64,000 nucleotides of DNA from Nocardia sp. alder85J (GCF_020176955.2 NZ_JAIUCZ020000019.1:1-64000), one strand, 5' to 3'; counted from the first letter of the stretch, positions 18,657 through 28,303 are shown. Translations and numbers: made by a program. The notes: generated by a model not told the origin, from the letters alone.

Positions 18657-21563
18657 TTGACCGACCTGATGCACCCGATGTCGTCGAGCTCCACCGCCAA
18701 CGGCGCCACAGCCGACCAGGGGTCGGCGCACGCGCGGCCCGCCGGTGCGCGCGTACGCGTGATCCGGGAGGGGGTGGCGTCGTACCTACCGGACATCGAT
18801 CCGGAGGAGACAGTCGAGTGGCTGGAATCCTTCGACGAGATGCTCGACCGCGAGGGCCCGGGACGCGCGCGCTACCTCATGCTGCGGTTGCTCGAGCGCG
18901 CCGGTGAGCGTCACGTCGCGATCCCGGCGCTGACCTCCACCGATTACGTCAACACCATCCCCACCGAGAACGAGCCGTGGTTCCCCGGCGACGAAGAGGT
19001 CGAACGCCGCTTCCGCGCCTGGATCCGCTGGAACGCCGCCGTCATGGTGCATCGGGCACAGCGGCCCGGTATCGGTGTGGGCGGCCACATCTCGACCTAC
19101 GCCTCGTCGGCGGCGCTGTACGAGGTGGGTTTCAACCACTTCTTCCGCGGCAAGGACCACTCCGGCGGCGGCGATCAGGTCTTCATCCAGGGCCACGCCT
19201 CCCCCGGTATCTACGCCCGCGCCTTCCTGGAGGGCCGCCTCACCGAGGCCCAGATGGACGGGTTCCGCCAGGAATACAGCCACGGCGGTCCCGGGCACGG
19301 TCTGTCGTCGTATCCGCATCCGCGGCTGATGCCGGACTTCTGGGAGTTCCCCACGGTGTCGATGGGCCTGGGCCCGATGAACGCCATCTACCAGGCCCGG
19401 TTCAATCACTATCTGCACGACCGCGGTATCAAGGACACCTCCGATCAGCACGTCTGGGCGTTCCTCGGCGACGGTGAGATGGACGAGCCGGAGTCGCGCG
19501 GCCTGATCCAGGTGGCCGCCAACGAGGCCCTGGACAACCTGACCTTCGTCATCAACTGCAACCTGCAGCGTCTCGACGGTCCGGTGCGCGGCAACGGCAA
19601 GATCATCCAGGAGCTGGAGTCGTTCTTCCGCGGCGCCGGCTGGAACGTCATCAAGGTGGTCTGGGGCCGTGAGTGGGACGCGCTGTTGCAGGCCGACCGC
19701 GACGGCGCACTGGTCAATCTGATGAACTCCACCCCGGACGGCGACTACCAGACCTACAAGGCCAACGACGGCGCCTACGTCCGGGAGCACTTCTTCGGCC
19801 GCGACCCGCGGACCAAGGAGTTGGTGAAAGGTCTGTCGGATCAGCAGATCTGGAACCTCAAGCGCGGCGGCCACGACTACCGCAAGATCTACGCGGCCTA
19901 CGCGGCGGCGCTGGCACACCAGGGCCAGCCGACGGTGATCCTGGCCAAGACCATCAAGGGGTACGGGCTCGGCAAGCACTTCGAGGCGCGCAACGCCACG
20001 CACCAGATGAAGAAGATGACGCTGGCCGACCTGAAGGCCTTCCGCGACGTGCAGCGCATCCCGATCACCGACGAGCAGCTGGAGGCGGATCCCTATCTGC
20101 CGCCGTACTACCACCCGGGTCCGGACGCCCCGGAGGTCCAGTACCTGCTGGACCGCCGCCGTGCCCTCGGCGGCTTCGTGCCGGAGCGGCGCTCGACGGC
20201 CAAGCCGTTGCAGCTGCCCGGCGACGAGCCCTACCGCTCGGTGCGCAAGGGTTCCGGCAAGCAGAACGTCGCCACCACCATGGCGTTCGTGCGCTTGATG
20301 AAGGAGCTGTTGCGGGACAAGAACATCGGTGACCGGATCGTCCCGATCATCCCGGACGAGGCCCGTACCTTCGGCATGGACTCGTGGTTCCCGTCGCTGA
20401 AGATCTACAACCGCAACGGCCAGCTGTATACCTCCGTCGACGCGGAACTGATGCTCGCCTACAAGGAGAGCCCGATCGGGCACATCCTGCACGAGGGCAT
20501 CAACGAGGCCGGGTCGACGGCGTCGTACACCGCGGCGGGCAGTTCCTATGCCACGCACGGCGAGCCGATGATCCCGCTCTACATCTTCTATTCGATGTTC
20601 GGTTTCCAGCGCACCGGCGACGGGTTGTGGGCGGCGGCCGATCAGCTGACCCGCGGCTTCATCCTGGGCGCCACGGCCGGGCGCACCACGCTGACTGGTG
20701 AGGGCCTGCAGCACAACGACGGCCAGTCGCTGCTGCTGGCGTCCACCAATCCGGCGATGATCGCCTACGATCCGGCGTTCTCCTACGAGATCGCCCACAT
20801 CGTGCGGGACGGCCTGCGGCGCATGTACGGCGGCGGGCAGCCGGCGCCGGAGTCGACGGCGCTGCCGGGCACGCATCCGGCGATGGCGGCGGACGGGTTC
20901 GGCGGCGAGAACATCAACTACTACATCACCTTGTACAACGAGCCGTACCCGCAGCCGGCCGAGCCGGACGATGTGGATATCGAGGGTCTGCTCCAGGGCA
21001 TCTATCTCTACAAGCGCGGCGGGGACGGCGAGCTGCGCGCCCAGATCCTGGTGGCCGGTGTGACCGTGCCCGACGGCCTGCGCGCGCAGGAACTGCTGGC
21101 CCAGGACTGGAACGTGCAGGCCGACGTCTGGTCGGTGACCTCCTGGAGCGAACTGCGAAAAGAGGCGCTGGCCAAGGAGATCGCGGCCCTGCACCACCCG
21201 GAGGCGGAGCCGGGCGTACCGTATGTGACCAGGGCGCTGTCGCAGGCCCCCGGTTTCGCCGAGGGCAACGCCGGACCGTTCGTCGCGGCCTCGGACTGGA
21301 TGCGCTCGGTCTCGGACCAGATCCGCAAGTGGGTGCCCGGCGACTACACCACGCTCGGCACCGACGGCTTCGGTTTCTCCGACACCCGTCAGGCGGCGCG
21401 CCGAGTGTTCAACGTCGACGCCCAGTCGATCGCGCTGGCGGCGTTGTCCGCGCTGGCCCGGACCGGCAAACTGCATCCGGCCCTGGTCAACCAGGCCGCC
21501 GAGCGGTACCGCATCCACGACGTCGACGCCGCGCCGAAGTCGCTGTCCAGCAGCGAGGAGTAG
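18657..21563 (+). CDS. aceE: Pyruvate dehydrogenase E1 component, homodimeric type
   Basis: A 968-residue ThDP-dependent decarboxylase that starts the pyruvate dehydrogenase complex (pyruvate + lipoyl-E2 to acetyl-E2 + CO2). RVIREGVASYLPDIDPEETVEWLESFDEML is the conserved N-terminus. The ThDP/Mg motif is FLGDGEMDEPES (about residue 268) through LTFVINCNLQ. HFEARNATHQMKKM, the transketolase-like central part (DSWFPSLKIYNRNGQLY, EGINEAGSTASYTAAGSSYATHG) and the C-terminal domain are all present. The start is TTG at 18657, nine bases after GAGGAG; an ATG at 18669 is an alternative. The position before mabR-fabD matches mycobacteria. Confidence 0.95.
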   Translation: MTDLMHPMSSSSTANGATADQGSAHARPAGARVRVIREGVASYLPDIDPEETVEWLESFDEMLDREGPGRARYLMLRLLERAGERHVAIPALTSTDYVNTIPTENEPWFPGDEEVERRFRAWIRWNAAVMVHRAQRPGIGVGGHISTYASSAALYEVGFNHFFRGKDHSGGGDQVFIQGHASPGIYARAFLEGRLTEAQMDGFRQEYSHGGPGHGLSSYPHPRLMPDFWEFPTVSMGLGPMNAIYQARFNHYLHDRGIKDTSDQHVWAFLGDGEMDEPESRGLIQVAANEALDNLTFVINCNLQRLDGPVRGNGKIIQELESFFRGAGWNVIKVVWGREWDALLQADRDGALVNLMNSTPDGDYQTYKANDGAYVREHFFGRDPRTKELVKGLSDQQIWNLKRGGHDYRKIYAAYAAALAHQGQPTVILAKTIKGYGLGKHFEARNATHQMKKMTLADLKAFRDVQRIPITDEQLEADPYLPPYYHPGPDAPEVQYLLDRRRALGGFVPERRSTAKPLQLPGDEPYRSVRKGSGKQNVATTMAFVRLMKELLRDKNIGDRIVPIIPDEARTFGMDSWFPSLKIYNRNGQLYTSVDAELMLAYKESPIGHILHEGINEAGSTASYTAAGSSYATHGEPMIPLYIFYSMFGFQRTGDGLWAAADQLTRGFILGATAGRTTLTGEGLQHNDGQSLLLASTNPAMIAYDPAFSYEIAHIVRDGLRRMYGGGQPAPESTALPGTHPAMAADGFGGENINYYITLYNEPYPQPAEPDDVDIEGLLQGIYLYKRGGDGELRAQILVAGVTVPDGLRAQELLAQDWNVQADVWSVTSWSELRKEALAKEIAALHHPEAEPGVPYVTRALSQAPGFAEGNAGPFVAASDWMRSVSDQIRKWVPGDYTTLGTDGFGFSDTRQAARRVFNVDAQSIALAALSALARTGKLHPALVNQAAERYRIHDVDAAPKSLSSSEE

Positions 21564-21577
21564 AACCGGAGGTGGGT

Positions 21578-21611
21578 CGCGCCGGGCCGCCGGAGTAGCC
21601 GGTCCGGCGCG
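21578..21611. terminator. GC-rich hairpin after aceE
   Basis: CGCGCCGGGCC (21578-21588) can pair with GGTCCGGCGCG (21601-21611), 11 bp with one G-T wobble and a 12-nt loop, 15 bp after the aceE stop. There is no U tract; such hairpins often serve as terminators in high-GC actinobacteria. Confidence 0.45.
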
Positions 21612-21691
21612 CCATCTCTGCCTTCCCAGTCCGGCACGCCTACGACCTGGGGGTATGCACTGGGGCTACCCTCGCGGGAGAAAATCGAGAA

Positions 21692-23017
21692 GTGGAACGT
21701 AAACCGCCGCGGCCGCGCCGGATCGACGACACCTCATCCGAGCACGAGGTGTATCTCCCCACCGGCGCCCTCTCGCCCAATCCGCAGGCTCGCGATCCGC
21801 TGCCGGACACCTTGCTGAAGCGGGTGAAGCAGTTCTCGGGGCGGTTGTCCACCGAGGCCATCGCCTCCATGGAGGACCGGTTACCGTTCTTCGGCGACCT
21901 GGACGCCGCGCAACGGGCGGGTGTGCAGATGCTGGTGCAGACCGCGGTGGTGAACTTCCTGGAGTGGCTCCAGGATCCGGAGAGCGACATCCGCTTCAGC
22001 CTGGACGCCTTCCAGGTGATCCCGCAGGATCTGGCCCGGCGTCTGACGCTGCGCCAGACCGTCGATATGGTCCGGGTGGCCATGGACTTCTTCGAGCAGT
22101 GGCTGCCGGCGCTGGCCCGCAACGACCGGCAACTGGTCGCGCTGACCGAGGCGGTCCTGCGCTACGGCCGCGAATTGGGCTTCGCGGCGGCCTCGGTGTA
22201 CGCGAGCGCGGCCGAGTCGCGTGGTGCGTGGGACACGCGGCTGGAGGCCCTGGTGGTCGACGCCGTTGTCCGTGGAGACACCGGGCCGGAGATGTTGTCG
22301 CGGGCGGCGACCCTGAACTGGGACGCCACCGCGGCCGCCACCGTGATGGTCGGCACCCCGCCCAAGGATCAGGTGGTGGTCGGCTCGGTGCACACCATCG
22401 CCTCCCGGCACGGCCGCTCGGCGCTGGCGGTGGTGCAGGGGTCACGGCTGGTCATGGTGGTCAGCGGCAATCTGGGCGAGGCTGGCTATCCGGTGCCGTT
22501 CCTGGCGGATCTGCTGGCGGAGGCGTTCTCCGAGGGCCCGGTGGTGATCGGCCCGACCATGCGTACGCTGTCGGCCGCGCACATCAGCGCGGTGGAGGCG
22601 ATGGCCGGGATGGAGGCCGTGGTGGGCTGGCGGGGGGCGCCGCGGCCGGTACACGCGGCCGAGCTGCTACCCGAGCGTGCGCTGCTGGGGGATCGTGCCG
22701 CGATCGACGCCCTCAACGAATATCTCGTGTTACCGTTGGCCGCCGCCGGGTCGGCGCTGTCCGACACCCTCGATGCCTATCTCGATTGCGGTGGAGCCGT
22801 GGAGACCTGCGCCCGGCAGCTGTTCGTTCATCCAAACACCGTGCGCTATCGGCTGAAGCGAATCGCCGACATCAGCGGCCGGGATCCGATGAATCCACGG
22901 GACGCGTACGTACTCCGAGTCGCGGCAACAGTGGGCCGTTTGACACGAACTCGTAACGAATCGTCGTCATCCGCCACAGAGGACCCTGTCGTCACCTACT
23001 CCGAAGGTCACCTGTAA
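21692..23017 (+). CDS. mabR: MabR, PucR-type transcriptional regulator of the FAS-II operon
   Basis: A 441-residue regulator in the position of Rv2242 (MabR). The N-terminal half (VKQFSGRLSTEAIASMEDRLPFFGDLDAAQRAGVQMLVQ) is the ligand or oligomerisation region. The C-terminus carries the PucR/CdaR HTH (YLDCGGAVETCARQLFVHPNTVRYRLKRIADISG). MabR controls the mycolate FAS-II operon in mycobacteria and responds to long-chain acyl-CoAs. The start is GTG at 21692, with a weak GAGAA upstream. A TTTTGT-N9-ACAAAA palindrome, as expected for its target, lies 42 bp after its stop and before fabD. Confidence 0.92.
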   Translation: MERKPPRPRRIDDTSSEHEVYLPTGALSPNPQARDPLPDTLLKRVKQFSGRLSTEAIASMEDRLPFFGDLDAAQRAGVQMLVQTAVVNFLEWLQDPESDIRFSLDAFQVIPQDLARRLTLRQTVDMVRVAMDFFEQWLPALARNDRQLVALTEAVLRYGRELGFAAASVYASAAESRGAWDTRLEALVVDAVVRGDTGPEMLSRAATLNWDATAAATVMVGTPPKDQVVVGSVHTIASRHGRSALAVVQGSRLVMVVSGNLGEAGYPVPFLADLLAEAFSEGPVVIGPTMRTLSAAHISAVEAMAGMEAVVGWRGAPRPVHAAELLPERALLGDRAAIDALNEYLVLPLAAAGSALSDTLDAYLDCGGAVETCARQLFVHPNTVRYRLKRIADISGRDPMNPRDAYVLRVAATVGRLTRTRNESSSSATEDPVVTYSEGHL

Positions 23018-23058
23018 CGACGGCGCCGAGGCCGTCGATGGCGGTGACCCACGTGCCG

Positions 23059-23079
23059 TTTTGTGGGGTCCACACAAAA
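23059..23079. promoter_or_regulatory. MabR-type palindrome in the fabD promoter region
   Basis: A 21-bp inverted repeat TTTTGT-N9-ACAAAA, with one more paired base each side of the core (TTTTGTG/CACAAAA). It sits between mabR and fabD. From memory this spacing and sequence is that of the MabR site in mycobacteria; that match should be verified. Confidence 0.7.
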
Positions 23080-23145
23080 GCCGCCGACAAGCTTCATTCG
23101 CGTCGACATCTCCGAATCGGGTCCCGAAGGTGTTTTCTTGAGGAC

Positions 23146-24069
23146 GTGATCGCGTTGTTCGCCCCAGGACAGGGCTCTCAGACACCCGGCATGCTCGCGC
23201 CTTGGCTCGATCTCCCCGGTGCGCGCGACCGTCTCGAACTGTGGTCCAAGTCGACCGGGCTGGACCTGGTTCGACTCGGCACCACGGCCACCGCGGAGGA
23301 GATCACCGATACGTCGGTGACCCAGCCCCTGGTGGTCGCGGCCGCGCTGCTGGCCTTCGCGGAGATTCCGCCGGAGGCACTGCCGGCCGACACCATCGTC
23401 GCCGGACATTCCGTCGGCGAACTCGCCGCTGCGGCCGTCGCCGGGGTAATCTCCGCCGACGACGCCGTACGCCTGGCCGCCCTCCGCGGTGCGGAGATGG
23501 CCAAGGCATGCGCACTCGAGCCGACCGGCATGTCCGCGGTGCTCGGTGGCGATGAGGGCGTCGTCCTCGCCCGGCTCGAGGAGTTGGGCCTGACTCCGGC
23601 CAACCGCAACGCGGTCGGCCAGATCGTGGCGGCCGGCCGGCTGGACGCACTGGCCGAACTGGCCGCCGACCCGCCGGAAAAGGCACGCGTGCGAGCGCTG
23701 CCGGTGGCCGGCGCCTTCCACACGACGTTCATGGCTCCGGCCCAGGACGCCGTTACCGAAGCGATTTCTCAGATAACTCCCAGCAAACCGACGCGCGTTC
23801 TACTGTCTAATTACGACGGTAGCCCGGTCACCACGGGCGAGGACGCCATCGAGAAGTTGGCGGCCCAGGTGACCAGGCCGGTCCGGTGGGATCTGTGCAC
23901 CGAGACCGTCCGCGCCGCAGGGGTTTCCGGGGTGGCAGAGTTGCCACCGGCGGGCACCCTGATCGGGATCGCGAAGCGGGAGCTGAAGGGCACTCCGAAC
24001 CTCGCCCTGAAGGCCCCCGAAGACATTGCCGCGTTGCACGAGTTGTCTCGAGTCTCGGCAACCAGCTAG
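23146..24069 (+). CDS. fabD: Malonyl-CoA:ACP transacylase
   Basis: A 307-residue transacylase that loads malonyl groups onto AcpM for FAS-II mycolate elongation. The N-terminal IALFAPGQGSQTPGMLAPW is the oxyanion region. The nucleophile is in IVAGHSVGELAA (Ser89), and the histidine partner is in VAGAFHTTFMAPA. The GTG at 23146 gives the length of mycobacterial FabD; a Shine-Dalgarno-like GAGG lies only a few bases before it, so upstream starts were considered, but nothing upstream is conserved. First gene of the fabD-acpM-kasA-accD6 unit. Confidence 0.95.
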   Translation: MIALFAPGQGSQTPGMLAPWLDLPGARDRLELWSKSTGLDLVRLGTTATAEEITDTSVTQPLVVAAALLAFAEIPPEALPADTIVAGHSVGELAAAAVAGVISADDAVRLAALRGAEMAKACALEPTGMSAVLGGDEGVVLARLEELGLTPANRNAVGQIVAAGRLDALAELAADPPEKARVRALPVAGAFHTTFMAPAQDAVTEAISQITPSKPTRVLLSNYDGSPVTTGEDAIEKLAAQVTRPVRWDLCTETVRAAGVSGVAELPPAGTLIGIAKRELKGTPNLALKAPEDIAALHELSRVSATS

Positions 24070-24188
24070 CTTTCCTCGCGACCGCAACGATGCGGCTCGC
24101 GGGCGATCCGGGCGAAACACTTGCCCGGCTCGGACCGAATGAAGTAAAAAACCGCAACCCACGGATGTAACAAGAAGGGAGCCACGAA

Positions 24189-24491
24189 GTGGCCGCTCTG
24201 ACCCAGGAACAGATCGTCGAAGAACTCGCCAAGATCATCGAGGAGGTGACGGGTATCGAGCCGTCCGAGGTGACCTTGGAGAAGTCCTTCGTCGACGACC
24301 TGGACATCGACTCGCTCTCCATGGTCGAGATCGCGGTGCAGACCGAGGACAAGTACGGCGTGAAGATCCCCGACGAGGATCTGGCCAGCCTGAAGACCGT
24401 CGGCGACGCCGTGTCCTACATCCAGAAGCTCGAGGCCGAGAACTCCGACGCGGCCGAGGAGCTGAAGGCCAAGTTCGGGCACGCGGAGTAA
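24189..24491 (+). CDS. acpM: Meromycolate-extension acyl carrier protein
   Basis: A 100-residue acidic four-helix carrier protein. The phosphopantetheine serine is in DDLDIDSLSMVEIAVQTED (Ser42). Beyond the normal ACP length it has the 20-residue acidic C-terminal extension (ENSDAAEELKAKFG) characteristic of AcpM. The start is GTG at 24189 with AAGGGAG upstream. It sits 119 bp after fabD and 12 bp before kasA. Confidence 0.96.
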   Translation: MAALTQEQIVEELAKIIEEVTGIEPSEVTLEKSFVDDLDIDSLSMVEIAVQTEDKYGVKIPDEDLASLKTVGDAVSYIQKLEAENSDAAEELKAKFGHAE

Positions 24492-24503
24492 GGGCCGATA
24501 TCC

Positions 24504-25754
24504 GTGACCACACCTTCCACCCTCAACGGAAATTTCCCTAGCGTCGTCGTTACCAGCCTGGCGGCGACCACGTCGATCGCGGGCGATGTCGATGCGACGT
24601 GGAAGGGACTGCTCAACGGTGAGAGCGGCATCGATATTCTCGAGGACGACTTCATCGAGCAGTACAACCTTCCGGTCCGCATCGGCGGTCACCTGAAGGT
24701 TTCGCCGGATACCCTGCTGGACCGGGTCGAGATCCGGCGTATGGCGTACGTCGAGCGCCTGGCCACCGTGCTGGGCCGCGAAGTATGGCGCAACGCCGGC
24801 AGCCCGGACGTCGATCCGGAACGGCTGGCCGTGGCCATCGGCACCGGCCTCGGCGGCGGCGACGCGCTCATCGATTCGGTCGACAAGCTGAAGACCGGCG
24901 GCTATCGCAAGATCTCGCCGCTGGCCGTGCAGATGGTCATGCCGAACGGGCCGTCCGCGGTCGTCGGGCTCGAGCTGAAGGCCCGGGCCGGCGTCATCAC
25001 CCCGGTGTCGGCCTGCTCGTCGGGCTCGGAGGCCATCGCGAACGCGTGGCGGATGATCGTCATGGGCGACGCGGACATCGTCGTCACCGGTGGTGTCGAA
25101 GGTTTCATCGACTCGGTGCCGATCGCGGCGTTCTCCATGATGCGGGCGATGAGCACGCGCAACGACGACCCGAAGGGTGCGTCACGGCCGTTCGATTCCA
25201 GTCGCGACGGCTTCGTCTTCGGCGAGGCCGGTGCGCTCATGGTCATCGAGACCGAGGAACATGCCAGGGCGCGCGGGGCCACCATCCACGCTCGCGTCAT
25301 GGGTGCCGGTATCACCTCCGACGGCTTCCACCTGGTCGCCCCGGATCCGGAGGGCAGCGGCGCCGGTCGCGCCATGCAGCGCGCGATGCAGACCGCCGGC
25401 CTGTCGCCGACGGACATCACCCACGTGAATGCCCATGCCACCGCCACCCCGATCGGGGACACCGCGGAGGCGAAGGCGATTCACAAGGCGGGCGTGGCCC
25501 ACGCGTCGGTCTACGCTCCCAAATCCGCCCTGGGCCATTCCATCGGTGCCGTCGGCGCCCTGGAGTCGGTGCTCACCGTGCTCAGCATCCGGGACGGCAT
25601 CGTGCCGCCCACGCTGAACCTGGAGAACCAGGATCCGGAGATCGACCTGGATGTCGTGCACGGCGAGGCTCGCCGTCAGGACATCGAGTACGCGATCAAC
25701 AACTCGTTCGGCTTCGGCGGGCACAATGTCGCGCTCGCCTTCGGCCGGTACTGA
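24504..25754 (+). CDS. kasA: Beta-ketoacyl-ACP synthase KasA (FAS-II elongation)
   Basis: A 416-residue KAS II-type condensing enzyme that elongates AcpM-bound acyl chains with malonyl-AcpM. The catalytic triad is visible: Cys171 in VSACSSGSEAIANAW, His in THVNAHATATPIGD and His in NNSFGFGGHNVAL. The gate-like MVMPNGPSAVVGLELKA follows the mycobacterial pattern. The start is GTG at 24504, 12 bp after acpM. Unlike mycobacteria, no kasB follows; the next gene is accD6 after 187 bp, which contains no other ORF of note. Confidence 0.95.
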   Translation: MTTPSTLNGNFPSVVVTSLAATTSIAGDVDATWKGLLNGESGIDILEDDFIEQYNLPVRIGGHLKVSPDTLLDRVEIRRMAYVERLATVLGREVWRNAGSPDVDPERLAVAIGTGLGGGDALIDSVDKLKTGGYRKISPLAVQMVMPNGPSAVVGLELKARAGVITPVSACSSGSEAIANAWRMIVMGDADIVVTGGVEGFIDSVPIAAFSMMRAMSTRNDDPKGASRPFDSSRDGFVFGEAGALMVIETEEHARARGATIHARVMGAGITSDGFHLVAPDPEGSGAGRAMQRAMQTAGLSPTDITHVNAHATATPIGDTAEAKAIHKAGVAHASVYAPKSALGHSIGAVGALESVLTVLSIRDGIVPPTLNLENQDPEIDLDVVHGEARRQDIEYAINNSFGFGGHNVALAFGRY

Positions 25755-25941
25755 TGTCACCGGCCGTTGACCGGCCGGTAATCGGTTGACCCCCGGCGGG
25801 GTGCTCCAATGGAGATATCTCCCCGATGTCGTGGACACCCCCGCCGGGCTCACCGTCACAAAAGCTCGACTGATTACTTCGTCTCAGAATTTACGCAGCC
25901 GCTCCAGCGACTCCTACATATCCCCTCGAGGAGACAACGCG

Positions 25942-27387
25942 ATGACCATTCTGGCTCCCGCTCATGTGGATGCCGCGACCGATCCCCGTGATCCGCTGGG
26001 CCGGTTGCAGCGCTTCTTCGATCCAGGAACGGTTCTCCCGCTACACCCCCGCGACAAGTCCGGTGTGCTGGCCGCCATTGGCGAGGTCGACGGCGTGCGT
26101 ACCGTCGCCTACTGCTCGGACGCCACCGTGATGGGCGGCGCCATGGGCGTCGACGGCTGCAAGCACATCGTGGACGCGATCGACACCGCGATCGACTCCC
26201 GCCTCCCCGTTGTCGGCATCTGGCACTCCGGCGGCGCCCGGCTGGCCGAGGGTGTCGAGGCCTTGCACGCGGTCGGCCTGGTGTTCGAGGCCATGGTCCG
26301 CGCCTCCGGCCTGGTCCCGCAGATCTCCGTGGTGCTCGGCTTCGCCGCCGGTGGCGCCGCCTACGGCCCCGCGCTGACCGACGTGGTGATCATGGCCCCC
26401 GAAGGCCGCGTCTTCGTCACCGGCCCCGACGTGGTCCGTTCGGTCACCGGCGAGAACGTCGACATGGCCACCCTGGGCGGCCCGGTCACGCACGGCAAGA
26501 AGTCCGGCGTGTGCCACATCGTCGCCGAGGACGAGCAGGACGCGCTGCACCGCGGCCGCCGCCTGGTGTCGATGTTCGCCGAGCAGGGCGAGTTCGACCT
26601 GGTCGCCGCCGAGCACGGCGATGTCGACCTGCAGGCGCTGCTGCCGGAGTCGGCCAAGCGCGCCTACAACGTCAAGCCGCTGGTCCACGAGCTGTTCGAC
26701 AATGTCGTCTCCCCCGACGGCGAGACCGAATCCTCGTTCGAGGAGTTCCAGGGCGGCTACGCCCGCAGCATGGTCACCGGCCTGGGCCGGCTGGCCGGTC
26801 GCACCGTCGGTGTGCTGGCCAACAACCCGCTGCACCTGGGCGGCTGCCTGGATTCCGAGAGCGCCGAGAAGGCCGCTCGGTTCGTGCGGCTGTGCAACTC
26901 CTTCGGCATCCCGCTGGTCGTGATCACCGACGTGCCCGGCTACCTGCCCGGCGTCAGCATGGAGTGGGAGGGTGTGGTGCGCCGCGGCGCCAAGCTGCTA
27001 CACGCCTTCGCCGAGGCCCGCGTCCCGCGCGTCACCCTGGTCACCCGCAAGATCTACGGTGGTGCGTACATCGCCATGAACTCCCGCTCGCTCGGCGCCA
27101 CCGCGGTCTACGCGTGGCCCGGCGCGGAGGTCGCGGTCATGGGCGCCAAGGCCGCCGTCGGCATCCTGCACAAGAAGGCGATCGCGGCGGCTCCGGAGGA
27201 GGAGCGCGAGGCCCTGATCGAGCGGCTGACCGTCGAGCACGAGCAACTCGCCGGTGGCGTCGCCCGCGCGGTCTCGATCGGCGTCGTCGACGAGGTCATC
27301 GACCCGACGAAGACCCGTTCCACCATCACCGCCGCCTTGGCCGCGGCCCCGGCCCGGCCCAGCCACAACAAGAACATCCCGCTGTAA
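25942..27387 (+). CDS. accD6: Acyl-CoA carboxylase carboxyltransferase (beta) subunit AccD6
   Basis: A 481-residue carboxyltransferase that, with a biotinylated AccA subunit, makes malonyl-CoA for FAS-I/FAS-II. Oxyanion-hole pairs are visible in GIWHSGGARLAEG and VLGFAAGGAAYGPAL (first crotonase domain) and in VITDVPGYLPGVSMEWEGVVRRGAKLLHAF with KIYGGAYIAMNSRSLG (second domain). The ATG at 25942 has GAGGAGA at 25928-25934. It ends the FAS-II block and is followed by a very strong hairpin. The biotin-carrying subunit is not in the window. Confidence 0.94.
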   Translation: MTILAPAHVDAATDPRDPLGRLQRFFDPGTVLPLHPRDKSGVLAAIGEVDGVRTVAYCSDATVMGGAMGVDGCKHIVDAIDTAIDSRLPVVGIWHSGGARLAEGVEALHAVGLVFEAMVRASGLVPQISVVLGFAAGGAAYGPALTDVVIMAPEGRVFVTGPDVVRSVTGENVDMATLGGPVTHGKKSGVCHIVAEDEQDALHRGRRLVSMFAEQGEFDLVAAEHGDVDLQALLPESAKRAYNVKPLVHELFDNVVSPDGETESSFEEFQGGYARSMVTGLGRLAGRTVGVLANNPLHLGGCLDSESAEKAARFVRLCNSFGIPLVVITDVPGYLPGVSMEWEGVVRRGAKLLHAFAEARVPRVTLVTRKIYGGAYIAMNSRSLGATAVYAWPGAEVAVMGAKAAVGILHKKAIAAAPEEEREALIERLTVEHEQLAGGVARAVSIGVVDEVIDPTKTRSTITAALAAAPARPSHNKNIPL

Positions 27388-27441
27388 GTCACTGCGCGCG
27401 AAGGTGTTTCGCCATCCGGCGCGGCACCTGCCCGCTGGGAC

Positions 27442-27486
27442 AACGAGAACCGGGTGGCTCCGCTTCGGAGCCACCCGGTTCTCGTT
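27442..27486. terminator. Strong 20-bp hairpin between accD6 and the converging DUF3145 gene
   Basis: Arms AACGAGAACCGGGTGGCTCC and its exact complement enclose the loop GCTTC, so the stem is 20 perfect base pairs. It lies 55 bp after accD6 and can act in both directions. Confidence 0.85.
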
Positions 27487-27722
27487 CCCTGCCACGGCAA
27501 TTCCAGCGTACCCGCGGTGGCCGGTATCGGCGCAGGTCACGACAGGCGAGATCGGGGTCGCAGCCGCAGGAAATGCCCGGAAGTCGCGGCGTTGGACCGG
27601 TGCCCGGCCCATCCGGTTACCGCGGCGCGCGGCGGGCCGCTGCGGTCACCCGAAAGCCGCAGTGCATCACCGGATTCCCGGCGAGCAACCGACGGACGTG
27701 CTCGGGCCGGGCGGAGCCGCGT

Positions 27723-28247
27723 TCAGCCGACGTCGCGGCGCAGCCAGGTGACCTCGGCGCCCTCGCCGCAGCGGTAGGGCTCGAGGTCGTCGTCCCAGGC
27801 GGTGCCCAGGGCGCGGTCGATCTCGGTGGCGATCTCGGCGGCGCTGCCGCGGCCGCGGGCGGACTCGACGATCGCTCTCAGTCGCAACTCTCCCACCATC
27901 AGATCGCCGTTGGCACTGGTGATTCCGTGCCACAGCCCGAGGCCCGGGACGAAGCAGTAGCGCTCACCGTCGACGCCCTCGCTGGGGTCCTCGGTGACCT
28001 CGAAACGCAGCACCGGCCAGGCGCGCAACGCCTGCGCCAGCCGGCCCCCGGTGCCGACCGGGCCCATCCACTCGATGGTGGTGCGCAACTGGCCCGCCGC
28101 GACCGGCTGGGTGGTCCAGCGCAGCTTGGCGGGGGACTTGAGGGTGGAGGCGAGAGTCCATTCGATGTGCGGGCACAGCGCGGCCGGCGACGAGTGGATG
28201 TAGACCACACCAGCCGTCACATCCGCGAATTGACTCGATCCGCGCAC
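27723..28247 (-). CDS. DUF3145 family protein
   Basis: A 174-residue actinobacterial protein of unknown function, found in this neighbourhood in mycobacteria. SQFADVTAGVVYIHSSPAALCPHIEW, TTIEWMGPVGTGGRLAQALR, LRFEVTEDPSEGVDGERYC and GTAWDDDLEPYRCGEGAEVTWL are conserved blocks. The start is set at the GTG at 28247, where GGAGGT lies six bases upstream and the family similarity begins; a TTG 39 bp earlier is in frame but lacks support. It follows the serine hydrolase gene by 56 bp on the same strand. Confidence 0.85.
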   Translation of the reverse strand: MRGSSQFADVTAGVVYIHSSPAALCPHIEWTLASTLKSPAKLRWTTQPVAAGQLRTTIEWMGPVGTGGRLAQALRAWPVLRFEVTEDPSEGVDGERYCFVPGLGLWHGITSANGDLMVGELRLRAIVESARGRGSAAEIATEIDRALGTAWDDDLEPYRCGEGAEVTWLRRDVG

Positions 28248-28303
28248 CAGGACACCTCCAGCGTCGACATGGGCCGTCTTCCCCAACGACCGTCGTGCTG
28301 GCG

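Noticed and set aside
18786..21518. 910-codon open frame antisense to aceE
   Set aside because: Arg/Gly/Val-rich shadow of a real gene in GC-rich DNA; no motif and no start context.
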